This document shows, piece by piece, positions 37,071-45,758 of a DNA stretch of 64,000 bases. This DNA is from Nodosilinea sp. E11 (GTDB taxonomy: Bacteria > Cyanobacteriota > Cyanobacteriia > Phormidesmidales > Phormidesmidaceae): contig NZ_CP136520.1 of assembly GCF_032813545.1 (NCBI RefSeq), positions 5,264,001-5,328,000 of the forward strand. Reading direction: 5' to 3'. The notes under the pieces were generated by a model that was not told the DNA's origin, made no database searches, and saw only the letters and a list, made by a program, of their open reading frames with translations. Each line of letters begins with the position of its first letter. Position 1 is the stretch's first letter. The position numbers and the translations under genes were made by a program.

Positions 37071-37499
37071 TTAGAGGTAGGTCCAGATCGCCTCGGGTAC
37101 CAGGTAGTGGGGGCCAGCGCGGAGACTTTGGGGCGATCGCCATACCGCCTTAAACTGCCGCTTTCCCTCTACCACATCCAAACTCTCGCGCTCGTAGAGT
37201 GACTCATCCACAAACCGCCCATCGTAGACAAACACAATTTCGTGTCCTGGCTCGCCTTCGTAGATAAAGATGTTCTCCACGATGCCCAGCAGATTCACCC
37301 CGGTAATGTCGGCCCCCAGCTCCTCTTTGATTTCGCGAATCGCCGCTGCGGCACTGGTTTCGCCAACGTCAATGCCGCCTCCCAGAGGCCGCGCAAAGCC
37401 CTGCCCCTTCACCGAGTCGTAGCTTTCATGCACCAAAATCTCTTCCCCTCGCCGCAGCAGACAGATAGCAATTGGCCGAATCCGCGCTTTTTTGCCCAT
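37071..37499 (-). CDS. Nudix hydrolase
   Basis: 142 residues with a perfect Nudix box, G41-x5-E47-x7-REIKEELGA (41-63), which binds Mg2+ and hydrolyses nucleoside diphosphate-linked substrates. Flanking parts: RPIAICLLRRGEEILVHESYD and EIVFVYDGRFVDESLYE. The substrate cannot be deduced. The gene is antisense, between ndhD3 and cupA, which in many cyanobacteria are consecutive genes of one operon. Dispersed repeats lie on both sides (36923-36950, 37545-37561), suggesting it was inserted there. Confidence 0.9.
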   Translation of the reverse strand: MGKKARIRPIAICLLRRGEEILVHESYDSVKGQGFARPLGGGIDVGETSAAAAIREIKEELGADITGVNLLGIVENIFIYEGEPGHEIVFVYDGRFVDESLYERESLDVVEGKRQFKAVWRSPQSLRAGPHYLVPEAIWTYL

Positions 37500-37544
37500 A
37501 GCAAACGTCCCGATTGAACGAATTTAGCCTACAGCAGTTTGGAT

Positions 37545-37561
37545 GGTGGGCAGTGCCCACC
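37545..37561. repeat. Dispersed palindrome GGTGGGCA-G-TGCCCACC
   Basis: Exact copy of the 17-bp element (opposite centre base), followed by a C-rich tract (37560-37593) that ends at the cupA ATG. Confidence 0.8.
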
Positions 37562-37593
37562 CTACTTCCTACCCCCCTTACCCATCCAATCCC

Positions 37594-38889
37594 ATGCCTA
37601 CCCTCACTCAAACCAAACCCCTGATTCCCCCCTCGACGCATCCCCACGCCGACGTGGTTCACCGGCTAGAGTCGGGCGGGTCGATGCTGCCGGATACGCC
37701 GGAAAACCTGATGCAGATCATCGGTATCTACAAGGCCTACGCAGTGCCGATGGATTTTTACTGGCGCGATCTGCTCTACATTGCTGAGCGGGTATTTCTC
37801 AACCCCGTGCCCGCCTTCAAGTACTTTTTGCCCCAAGAGTATTTGGATCTGCACAACCACTACGCGGGCGACACCGCCGACCTGCGGATTTGGCGCGGTG
37901 AGGCCACCGCTCACCCCGAGCTGCTAGAGTTCATGGCCAAAGGGGAAACTAAGCGCAAGCTGCCCAAACTGTTTCTTCACCTTTGGCACGATCGCGTCAA
38001 TATGGAGTTTGCCGAGGCCTGCATGCGGGCGATGCTGTGGCACCAGGACATGGGTGGTCGGTTCAACGACTACCTGTACACCGATGAGTACAAGGAAGCG
38101 TGCGATCGCGCCATTCGGGCCTACTTCAAGGGCAATCCGGCCATGCTGGGGCTACACAAGCTGTTCCCCGAAATGTTCTACGAAAAGTGCCGCGAACTCT
38201 CCTACTACTCCAACCTGGGCCTGTTTTGGGAAGTGATGGCCCCCGTCTTCTTTGAAATGAGCGACATTTACGACGAAGGCGGCTTTGCGGGCGTACCCGA
38301 CGCCATGGATTTCTTGGTTAACGGTATCTTTGCCGTCGCCGGTCGCCCCATCTACCACCATGTCTACGTGGGCAACGAATGCTTTGAGCTGATCCCCAAA
38401 TCCTGCGGCTTCACCTGGCTCTACGAAGCGGCTCTACCCTACGTTGAAGCGGTGTTTTACCGCACTGCTCCCTTCCGGGGCACCAAGTCCTACAATGCCC
38501 AGGCGGGGCAAGTACCGGCAGATCAAAACGATTTTCACTACGGTATTCTCTACGCCGATGTCTTCCCTGTCGGCAGCGCTGGCATTCCCCCCACCCTGCT
38601 GATGCAGGACATGCTGCACTTTTTGCCGCCCTATTTGCTCGACTACTACAACCAGCACTGCCGGGGCGAAGACGACATGTTGATCCAGCTGGGGATTACC
38701 TTTCAGCGATCGATGTACAATGTCACCTCGGCGGTGATTCAGGCCCTGCGCACCGCCCTGCTCTACCCCCTCGATGACCAAAACCCTCGCCACCTGATGG
38801 CCAATCGCCAGTTCTTTGAGGCTCAGATGGATCGCTTTGTGCGGCCCGAAGCTCGCCTGCGCGACATTCAGCAGCAGGGCTATCGCTAG
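37594..38889 (+). CDS. cupA: CO2 hydration protein CupA (ChpY-type)
   Basis: 431 residues from ATG 37594; the frame opens at 37543 but the stretch before is a C-rich tract. The family is recognisable from MPIPxx-type context MQIIGIYKAYAVPMDFYWRDLLYIAERVFLNP, FKYFLPQEYLDLHNHYAGD, LFLHLWHDRVNMEFAEACMRAMLWH and IPKSCGFTWLYEAALPYVEAVFYRTAPFRG. His and Cys residues in such segments could bind the zinc proposed for CO2 hydration. It sits on the stromal/cytosolic face of NDH-1MS and converts CO2 to bicarbonate vectorially. CupA rather than constitutive CupB is inferred from cupS and the NdhF3/D3 context. Confidence 0.93.
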   Translation: MPTLTQTKPLIPPSTHPHADVVHRLESGGSMLPDTPENLMQIIGIYKAYAVPMDFYWRDLLYIAERVFLNPVPAFKYFLPQEYLDLHNHYAGDTADLRIWRGEATAHPELLEFMAKGETKRKLPKLFLHLWHDRVNMEFAEACMRAMLWHQDMGGRFNDYLYTDEYKEACDRAIRAYFKGNPAMLGLHKLFPEMFYEKCRELSYYSNLGLFWEVMAPVFFEMSDIYDEGGFAGVPDAMDFLVNGIFAVAGRPIYHHVYVGNECFELIPKSCGFTWLYEAALPYVEAVFYRTAPFRGTKSYNAQAGQVPADQNDFHYGILYADVFPVGSAGIPPTLLMQDMLHFLPPYLLDYYNQHCRGEDDMLIQLGITFQRSMYNVTSAVIQALRTALLYPLDDQNPRHLMANRQFFEAQMDRFVRPEARLRDIQQQGYR

Positions 38890-38896
38890 ACCAACC

Positions 38897-38927
38897 GATC
38901 CCAGGGTTCTTTAAGAACCCTGGGATC
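38897..38927. terminator. Perfect 31-bp palindrome after cupA
   Basis: GATCCCAGGGTTCTT and its exact complement around a single T (38897-38911, 38913-38927), 7 bp after the cupA stop. It shares the CCCAGGGTTCTT core with the hairpin after fruA. It would attenuate or terminate before cupS, or be processed; it may also be a dispersed repeat. Confidence 0.6.
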
Positions 38928-38974
38928 TTCGCCTCTGCGCCCCTACCTCCTACCCCCCCTACCCCTCCACCCCT

Positions 38975-39388
38975 ATGCCTACCATCGTCGATATCGCCGT
39001 CAATAACGAAGGCTTCTCTACCTTGGTCGCTGCCGTCCAGGCGGCGGGTCTGGTCGAAGCGCTACAAAGCCCTGGCCCGTTTACCGTGTTTGCGCCCAAC
39101 GATGCCGCCTTTGCCAAGCTGCCCCCCGGCACGGTGCAAACCCTGGTGCAAAACCCGCCCCAACTGGGCCGCATTCTCAAGTTCCATGTGGTGGCGGGTA
39201 AGTACACCAAGGACGAGTTAATCAAACTCGGGACGGTGGAATCGCTGGAAGGCGCGCCGATTCCGATCGCTGGCCCCTTTGAAGGTGACGGTGGCTTTGA
39301 GGTAAAGAATGCCACGGTGCTTGCCGCCAACATTGAAGCCGACAACGGTATCATCCACGTGCTCGATAACGTGATTTTGATGGGGTGA
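38975..39388 (+). CDS. cupS: Fasciclin-domain protein CupS
   Basis: 137 residues, a single FAS1 domain: [55 protein letters not shown] and the H-box end [13 protein letters not shown]. No signal peptide, so cytoplasmic, as for CupS of the NDH-1MS complex, which is encoded next to cupA in cyanobacteria. It stabilises or assists CupA. Start ATG 38975 follows a C-rich tract (CCCCTACCTCCTACCCCCC and on). A palindrome separates it from cupA. Confidence 0.9.
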   Translation: MPTIVDIAVNNEGFSTLVAAVQAAGLVEALQSPGPFTVFAPNDAAFAKLPPGTVQTLVQNPPQLGRILKFHVVAGKYTKDELIKLGTVESLEGAPIPIAGPFEGDGGFEVKNATVLAANIEADNGIIHVLDNVILMG

Positions 39389-40001
39389 GCGCCAGACCTA
39401 GCTGAATAGTCGCCTGACTGGGCACAACTATCCGGAATTGACGGGGTGACCGCCGTTAATATGATGGACTGCTGCGCCCTTGGCTCCGACTATGTTTCAA
39501 CCCTGTGGAATGCGCTTATTGCTGGGATTGCCCTTCACCCGGGGTATGGCGGCGCTAGGGCTAGTTGTTTTGGTCGCAGGGTGTTCAGCCCCGCCCCCCA
39601 GTGATGCGATCGCCCTTTCGGAGCCAGGGGCAAGGGTTAATAGTTCTTCCCCAAGGGTAGAGCCACAGTCGGAGGATCGGCCAGACCCAGCGGAGTTTGC
39701 CACCGCCCAGCAAAAGCGACAGGAAGACGAACCAAACCTGACCTACGCTACCCAATCCGCCGCCACAACCCTGCCCACCGCCACCGTAGTCTCGGTGGGC
39801 GATGGCGATACCCTACGCGTGCAGGGGCAAACTGGCCCAATTACTGTGCGTCTGGCCTGTATCGATGCTCCCGAAAGTAATCAGGCCTTTGGCTCTGAGG
39901 CCTCGCTGCGGCTGCGGCAGTTGTTGGCCACCGGGCAAGCGGTAGAGGTGCGGGCGATTGAGCGCGATCGCTACGACAGAACCGTGGCTGAACTCTACAG
40001 T

Positions 40002-41749
40002 AGGGCTTCCTGAAAAAGGCTAAGAGGCTTGTAGGTTGGAGTGTTCAGAGTGGATCCGAGGTGATAAAGTGCAAGGAAAATCGCCCGATAGGGCCAAAAC
40101 CCTTGCACCTGATTGCCGATGTACCGCCGTCTTAGCCCAGGCCAACTGAGTTTTGAAGACTTCTATTTGCCGTTTGGGGGCAAACTCTCCGGTGAGAACC
40201 GCTGGGTGAAACTGGCGGAACTTATCCCCTGGGAGGCCTTTGAATCGAGTTATGCCGAGCAGTTCAGCGAGAGCCAAGGAGCCCCAGCCAAATCGTTTCG
40301 CATAGCATTGGGCGCACTGATTATCAAAGAACGGCTGGGCACGACTGACGCCGAGACGGTAGAGCAGATCCGCGAGAACCCGTATTTGCAATACTTTCTG
40401 GGATTCCATGAGTACAGCGACCAGGCCCCGTTTGAGGCCTCAATGCTGAGCCACTTTCGGCAGCGATTGAGTCTGGAGTTGGTCAATCAAGTGAATGCTC
40501 GAATCGTCGAGGACGCGTTGGCGGCTGAGCGGGCTACGCCTGCGGTCCAGCCCGGCGAGACGGCCGCCGAAAGCCGTGCCTCGCAGACCCCAGTTAAGGC
40601 GTCATCAGCCTCTGAGCCGTCCTCATCAAACGAGTCAGATGATGAGGATGAGCCACCACCACCGAATCAGGGCCAACTGATACTTGATGCCAGTGTGGCT
40701 CCGGCTGATATTCACTATCCCACTGACCTGCATCTGCTCAATGCGGCCCGAGCCAGCAGTGAACGCATTCTCGACTATCTCTATGACGCGATAGCACAAC
40801 CGAGGATGCGCAAACCCCGGACCTACCGGCAGCAGGCGCGTCGCGCCTATCTCAAGGTGGCGAAACAACGCCGCGCCACTCGACGACACATCCGGAAGGC
40901 TATCGGTCAACAACTGCGCTACCTACGCCGCAACTTGGGCCATATCCGACGGTTGGTGTCAGGTGGGGCACCCTTAAGTGTCTTGCCTCGCTTTTGGTAC
41001 CGACGTCTGCTGGTGATTCAGGAGGTCTATCGGCAACAGTGGCATCTCTATCAACACCGGCAACGGCGTATTGAGCACCGCATTGTCAGTTTGGCTCAGC
41101 CCCATGTGCGCCCTATTGTCCGGGGTAAAGCCGGAACTCCGGTCGAATTTGGGGCCAAAATTTCGATAAGCTGCGTATCGGGCTACTGTTCCCTTGACCG
41201 CCTCGATTGGGAGGCGTATCACGAAGCCGCTGACTTACCCCGCCAGGTGGAGCAGTACAAGGCTCGCCACGGCTATTATCCTGAATCAGTCCATGCCGAC
41301 GCGATCTATCGCACTCGTGTCAATCGCAGTTGGTGCAAGGCCCACGGCATTCGCCTCAGTGGTCCACCCTTAGGACGACCGAAGGCAGGGGCGAGAGCTG
41401 AGGTGGACCGGCAAGCTCAAGCCGATGCCAAGATTCGCAATGCCGTCGAAGGCAAGTTTGGCCAGGGCAAGCGGCGGTTCAGTTTGGCTCGGGTCATGGC
41501 TAAGTTGGCCCCTAGCGCTGAAACCGCTATTGCCATTACCTTTCTGGTGATGAACCTGGAGCGCCGTCTCCAGGCGTTGAGACTCCTTTTTATCGCTATC
41601 TTGGCGGCCGTTGTCTCGCCAAGGGGACGTCGAAACCGGGGGCGATCTCGTTGGATTGACTCAGCTACCAGGGGGTGGCTGAGTCTTCTCGCTCAGGCAA
41701 CCCCATCGCAGCTCTGTTACCCAAATTGCTGATTTTTTCAGCAAGCCCT
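40002..41749 (+). mobile_element. 1,748-bp insertion sequence (IS5/IS1182-like) with 5-bp target duplication
   Basis: The ends are AGGGCTTCCTGAAAAAG (40002-40018) and, inverted, AGGGCTTGCTGAAAAAA (41733-41749): two mismatches in 17 bp. Target duplication ACAGT is present on both sides (39997-40001, 41750-41754). One transposase gene fills it. Intact ends, intact gene and a perfect duplication indicate recent insertion. Confidence 0.93.
40119..41732 (+). CDS. DDE transposase, DUF772-type (IS5/IS1182 group)
   Basis: 537 residues from ATG 40119; TTG 40113 is also in frame. The N-terminal DUF772-like region (about 1-125) contains [40 protein letters not shown] Ser/acid-rich linker spans about 140-185. 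The catalytic triad is Asp190 ([16 protein letters not shown]), Asp394 (HADAIYRT) and Glu444 ([15 protein letters not shown]). The C-terminus is hydrophobic then basic. No frameshift or internal stop, so probably active. Its stop lies 17 bp inside the right terminal repeat region. Confidence 0.9.
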   Translation: MYRRLSPGQLSFEDFYLPFGGKLSGENRWVKLAELIPWEAFESSYAEQFSESQGAPAKSFRIALGALIIKERLGTTDAETVEQIRENPYLQYFLGFHEYSDQAPFEASMLSHFRQRLSLELVNQVNARIVEDALAAERATPAVQPGETAAESRASQTPVKASSASEPSSSNESDDEDEPPPPNQGQLILDASVAPADIHYPTDLHLLNAARASSERILDYLYDAIAQPRMRKPRTYRQQARRAYLKVAKQRRATRRHIRKAIGQQLRYLRRNLGHIRRLVSGGAPLSVLPRFWYRRLLVIQEVYRQQWHLYQHRQRRIEHRIVSLAQPHVRPIVRGKAGTPVEFGAKISISCVSGYCSLDRLDWEAYHEAADLPRQVEQYKARHGYYPESVHADAIYRTRVNRSWCKAHGIRLSGPPLGRPKAGARAEVDRQAQADAKIRNAVEGKFGQGKRRFSLARVMAKLAPSAETAIAITFLVMNLERRLQALRLLFIAILAAVVSPRGRRNRGRSRWIDSATRGWLSLLAQATPSQLCYPNC

Positions 41750-42231
41750 ACAGTAATGGCCAGTCGGTAGGCCTACAGCTGGTGCGCGAGGGCTATGCCG
41801 TAGTCTACGAACAATACCTTTCAGGCTGCGCCGCTACCGCTGCCGACTACCGCCAGGCCGAGGCCGAGGCCCGCGCCGCCCGCCGCAATTTTTGGAGTCA
41901 GGCCAACCCCACCCTGCCCTGGGATTTTCGCCAGGGTGGCTCATCCTCAAGCCCTACCCCTGCCCAGCCCCCAGCCGCTACGCCGACTCCCGCTGCTGAT
42001 CCTGCCGGGTTGCCAGCCTGCGTTGCCACCGACTGCAATTGCAGCGACTTCACTACCTGGGAACAGGCCCAGGCGGTGCTCAATGCCTTCCCCGGCGACC
42101 CCCATCGTTTAGATGGCGACAAGGACGGTATCGCCTGCGAAAGCTTGCGCTAAGGCGGTTTTTGTAGGGACAAGTTTCTGCATTGGGCAACCGCTATTTG
42201 CCCCTACCAGAGGCCAATATTTTTTTATCAC

Positions 42232-43632
42232 CTACCATCGCCGCCGCCGCGATCGCCGCCAGTTAAACCAATTCTCGGCCCAGTCGCGTCGCCAGGTGCC
42301 CTGGTGCCAGCGCTGCTGCTGCCAGGTATCAGCCATGCGAGCCACCATGGCGGCGTGGCTATGAGCGAGGGTTGGCACCCGATCTAGCCGCTGAATTGGA
42401 ATGCCTTGGTGAATGGCGATCGCCACGGTGTGCAGCAATTCGCTGGCCCCAGGGCCGCAGATTTGAGCCCCCAAAATCTGCCCGTCTGTGCGCACCATCC
42501 ACCGACAAAAGCCTGTGATGTCGTCACCGTAGTGGGGCTTGAGCAGTTGGCCAAAGGGCACCTGTACCGCTGTGACCTCGCTGCCGTAGTAGCGGTTCGC
42601 CTGGTCGGCGGTCAGGCCAAGCCGCCCATATTCTGGCGTGGTGTAGAGCAGCGCCATGCGGTTGAGCAAAGACAGCTTGCGCAGCGGCAGGTAGAGGGCA
42701 TTGCGAATGGCGATCGCCACATCTTGGTGATCGGTTGCTTCGGCCCAGTAGCCGCCGAGGGCTGGGCCACAGGCAAACACGCGGGGGTGGGCGGTGACTA
42801 AGCGATCGTCTACGGGCACAGCGGTTATATTGCCCTGGGTCATGCGGGGCTGAATGCCGATGCTGCGTAGATTGAGGTGTTCTAAGGTGGGGTGGGATGC
42901 GGTCGCCAGCACCAGGGTCGAGGTCGAGAGGGTCTGGCCATCAGCGAGAGCGAGTTCGAAGCCAGCGTTGTATTGCACCGCCGCCAAGGACAGGTTTAGA
43001 TAGAGCGTGACCCCCGCCGCTTCTAGCAGAGCCGCCACAAAACTTGAGATATCCGGGTCTTCGGTGGGGAGAAGGGACTTGCCTCGGGTGATCAGAGTAG
43101 TGCGGGTACCGAGGTGAGCCAGGGCCTGGGCTAGGGCGATCGCCGTTCCGCTGCGCCCCAGCACGATCGCCGTCTCGGGCGGCGACGCTAGCTTGAGCAG
43201 GGTGGTGAGGGTGAGGTAGGGGGTGCCCGCCAACCCTGGAATGGCAGGGACTGTGACCTCGCTGCCGGGGGCGAGCAGGTAGCCACGGGATCTGAGCCTG
43301 CGGGTCGACGTCGTCACCGCCAGCTGGGGTCGGGGGCTAAACTGCCCCGGTTCTAGCACCACATCTACACCGCTGGTGGCCAACCGGTCAAGGCTCAGGT
43401 GGGGGTAGGCGACGGCCTCTAAGGCGCTGATGTGATGCTTGAGGCCATCCCAATCAGCCCTCGCCCCGGCCCCGGCTAATGCCGTGAGCCCAATCTGTTG
43501 GCGAATGTGGTTTTCCACCGCTCCTGGTGGCTCGATTAAAGCCACCCGCGCGCCCTCTCGCACTGCCAGAGCAGCGGCCTCGCGTCCCTGCACCGTACCC
43601 CCTAAAATCACCCCATCGTAATCGACGGTCAT
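42232..43632 (-). CDS. Flavoprotein of the pyridine nucleotide-disulfide reductase family, without redox cysteines
   Basis: 466 residues, overall like dihydrolipoamide dehydrogenase/mercuric reductase. N-terminal FAD-binding DGVILGGTVQGREAAALAVREGARVALIEP; NAD(P)-binding ETAIVLGRSGTAIALAQALAHLGTRTTLI at about 152-180; FAD motif HPRVFACGPALGG near 285; dimerisation domain from about 330 (LLYTTPEYGRLGLT, GAQICGPGASELLH). The CxxxxC pair normally just after the FAD motif is absent (PPGAVENHIRQQIGLTAL), so it cannot act as a classic disulfide reductase. A NAD(P)H-dependent reductase or electron-transfer role is inference. The Arg/Trp-rich C-terminal tail is unusual. Confidence 0.82.
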   Translation of the reverse strand: MTVDYDGVILGGTVQGREAAALAVREGARVALIEPPGAVENHIRQQIGLTALAGAGARADWDGLKHHISALEAVAYPHLSLDRLATSGVDVVLEPGQFSPRPQLAVTTSTRRLRSRGYLLAPGSEVTVPAIPGLAGTPYLTLTTLLKLASPPETAIVLGRSGTAIALAQALAHLGTRTTLITRGKSLLPTEDPDISSFVAALLEAAGVTLYLNLSLAAVQYNAGFELALADGQTLSTSTLVLATASHPTLEHLNLRSIGIQPRMTQGNITAVPVDDRLVTAHPRVFACGPALGGYWAEATDHQDVAIAIRNALYLPLRKLSLLNRMALLYTTPEYGRLGLTADQANRYYGSEVTAVQVPFGQLLKPHYGDDITGFCRWMVRTDGQILGAQICGPGASELLHTVAIAIHQGIPIQRLDRVPTLAHSHAAMVARMADTWQQQRWHQGTWRRDWAENWFNWRRSRRRRW

Positions 43633-43852
43633 GGTTTCCCCATCGTTTGTTCCCCATGAGTTTAGCGCCAGCCCGGGAGAGAGACGGCGCAGGGCTTTAG
43701 GTTGCTGGGGCTCTGCTGGCGATCCTCGAACCCCATAATCTAGGTTTCGGCTTGTCTTTAACTTGTATTTAATCTGAGTAAAGTTTTTTCAGCCGCCCAA
43801 TGGAGGGCAGCTAGCCAGGTAAAATCTGAAGCAAAAGCAGTATGGGCGCACC

Positions 43853-45508
43853 ATGACAGCCATTACCTCGACCCGCGAGTTGAGCACAGTCACCGACTTT
43901 TCAAACTTTGCTCCGCCAGAAATTACCGGCGATCGCATCCTCGCGGCCATTGACGTGGGCACCAACTCCATTCACATGGTGGTGGTCAAAATTCAGCCCG
44001 ACCTGCCCGCCTTCACCATTGTCGATCGCGAAAAAGAGACGGTGCGCCTGGGCGACTTCAACGAAGAGACCGGCGGTTTGTCGGAAGCCGCCATGGAGCG
44101 GGCGATTAAGGCGCTAAAACGCTGCTGTGCGATCGCCACCAGTCTTCAGGCCGAAGATGTCGTTGCGGTTGCCACCAGCGCCGTGCGGGAAGCCAGCAAC
44201 GGCCAAGCCTTCATCGAGCGGGTCAACCAAGACGTGGGGCTGGCCATCAACCTAATTTCGGGCACCGAAGAAGCCCGGCGCATTTACCTCGGGGTGCTCT
44301 CCGGGGTCGAGTTCAACGGCCAGCCCCATAGCATTATTGACATTGGCGGTGGCTCCACCGAGCTAATTTTGGGCACTGGCGAGCCCCACCGCTTTCTCAG
44401 CAGCACTAAAGTAGGGGCCGTGCGCCTCACCGCTCAATTTGTCTCCACCGACCCCATCTCAGACGCCGAATTTATTGACCTGCGGGCTTACGTGCGAGGC
44501 ATGCTAGAACCCAACACCACCGGGCTCAAACATCACCTCGCCCCGGAAGAACCGATGCAGCTGATGGGCACCTCGGGCACCATCGAGTGTTTGGCGGCCC
44601 AGATTGCGATTCAGCGGTTGGGGTTAGTGCCCGACCCGCTCAACGGCTTTCAAATGAGCTACGCCGAAATTTCGCAGCTGGTCGAAACCCTGCGCAAGAC
44701 CACCTACGCCGAACGGCTCGCCATGGCCGAAATGTCGCCGCGCCGCGCCGAAATCATCGTCGCCGGGGCGGTGATTCTCCACGAAGCCATGGGGCTGTTG
44801 AAGGCAGATAGCATTACCATTTGCGAACGCGCCCTGCGGGAAGGCGTCGTCGTCGATTGGATGCTCACCCACGGTCTGATCGAAGACCGCATGCAGTTTC
44901 AAAAGTCGGTGCGACAGCGCAACGTGCTTAAAACCGCCAAAAAATATAAAGTGCATCTCGAACGCTCCCAGCGAGTGGCCCAGTTTGCCATGGATTTGTT
45001 TGATCAAACCCGAGGCAGTCTACATACCTGGGGCAACCTCGAAAAAGAACTGCTTTGGGCCGCTGCCATTCTTCACAACTGCGGTCACTTCATCAGCCAC
45101 TCGTCGCACCACAAGCATTCTTACTATCTGGTGCGTCATGGCGAACTGCTGGGCTACACCGAAACCGAACTTGAGGTAATTGCCAATATTGCCCGCTACC
45201 ACCGCAAAAGCGCCCCCAAGAAAAAGCATGACAACTACCGCAACCTGCCCACCCGCTACCACCGGCAACTGATTACTCACCTCAGTGCCCTGCTGCGCAT
45301 TGCCGTTGCCCTCGATCGCCGGGGTATTGGCGCGGTTAAACGCATTCACTGCCATGTTGACGCCGATGCCCACCGGCTCCATGTTGAGGTTGAGCCGGCC
45401 AAGCCCAGTGACGATTGCGCTTCAGAACTATGGAATTTAGACTACAAAAAAGAGTACTTTGAGCAGGTCTTTGAAGTGCAGCTGGAGGCTCGACTCGTCA
45501 CCGGCTAG
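43853..45508 (+). CDS. ppx: Exopolyphosphatase / guanosine pentaphosphatase
   Basis: 551 residues. ASKHA-type phosphatase: phosphate-1 motif LAAIDVGTNSIHMVVV (30-45), catalytic-region SGTEEARRIYLGV (136-148), phosphate-2 motif IIDIGGGSTELILG (161-174). The C-terminal half (about 330-551) contains an HD-like domain with HSSHHKHSYYLVRHG. It hydrolyses terminal phosphate from inorganic polyphosphate, possibly also pppGpp. The upstream region (43633-43852) contains no gene. A set of 19-bp direct repeats and a hairpin follow the stop. Confidence 0.92.
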   Translation: MTAITSTRELSTVTDFSNFAPPEITGDRILAAIDVGTNSIHMVVVKIQPDLPAFTIVDREKETVRLGDFNEETGGLSEAAMERAIKALKRCCAIATSLQAEDVVAVATSAVREASNGQAFIERVNQDVGLAINLISGTEEARRIYLGVLSGVEFNGQPHSIIDIGGGSTELILGTGEPHRFLSSTKVGAVRLTAQFVSTDPISDAEFIDLRAYVRGMLEPNTTGLKHHLAPEEPMQLMGTSGTIECLAAQIAIQRLGLVPDPLNGFQMSYAEISQLVETLRKTTYAERLAMAEMSPRRAEIIVAGAVILHEAMGLLKADSITICERALREGVVVDWMLTHGLIEDRMQFQKSVRQRNVLKTAKKYKVHLERSQRVAQFAMDLFDQTRGSLHTWGNLEKELLWAAAILHNCGHFISHSSHHKHSYYLVRHGELLGYTETELEVIANIARYHRKSAPKKKHDNYRNLPTRYHRQLITHLSALLRIAVALDRRGIGAVKRIHCHVDADAHRLHVEVEPAKPSDDCASELWNLDYKKEYFEQVFEVQLEARLVTG

Positions 45509-45514
45509 CCCACA

Positions 45515-45571
45515 TTACTCACCAGAACAGACGTTATTCACCAGAACAAACGTTATTCACTAGAACAGACG
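45515..45571. repeat. Three 19-bp direct repeats after ppx
   Basis: TTACTCACCAGAACAGACG, TTATTCACCAGAACAAACG and TTATTCACTAGAACAGACG (45515-45533, 45534-45552, 45553-45571) are contiguous with no spacers and begin 6 bp after the stop. Not a CRISPR, because there are no spacers. Confidence 0.85.
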
Positions 45572-45588
45572 TTGACGGTGATCATTCC

Positions 45589-45633
45589 CGCCTAGAGATT
45601 GCCCCACGCTTTCGCGGGGGCAATCTCTAGGCG
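45589..45633. terminator. 17-bp stem hairpin between convergent ppx and DUF1111 genes
   Basis: CGCCTAGAGATTGCCCC (45589-45605) and its exact complement (45617-45633) around an 11-nt loop that itself can pair CGC/GCG. Very stable, no T-tract. Likely a bidirectional terminator. Confidence 0.65.
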
Positions 45634-45758
45634 GATTACGTCGGGGCCAAACGGTGTTTGCCTAACCCAACCGGGGCTAGCCAGGTCGGATTCAGTATCA
45701 GGTGCAAGGCAACGGCAAAAGACCAGCCCGCATACCCAAAACCCGATATCCCTGTTCT

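Larger units (their letters stand above)
39492..42153 (+). pseudogene. Lipoprotein thermonuclease with Excalibur domain, interrupted by an IS
   Basis: The 5' part (39492-40001) encodes a lipoprotein signal (LVVLVAGC), a low-complexity linker and most of a staphylococcal-nuclease domain: VVSVGDGDTLRV, VRLACIDAPES, and ERDRYDRTVAELYS with the catalytic arginines. It then runs into IS DNA and stops at 40013. The 3' part (41755-42153) continues [22 protein letters not shown], finishes the domain, and ends in a Pro/Ala linker and an Excalibur motif ([26 protein letters not shown]). Removing 40002-41749 plus one ACAGT copy gives YSNGQSV in frame, so the gene was intact before insertion. Product would have been an outer-surface or periplasmic DNase/RNase. 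Confidence 0.93.

Noticed and set aside
42154..42231. Imperfect GTAGGGACAA / TTGCCCCTAC hairpin after the nuclease pseudogene
   Set aside because: Pairing has a mismatch and a long loop; too weak to call a terminator.
45515..45571. Possible CRISPR mini-array
   Set aside because: The three 19-bp repeats are contiguous with no spacers, and no cas genes are present.
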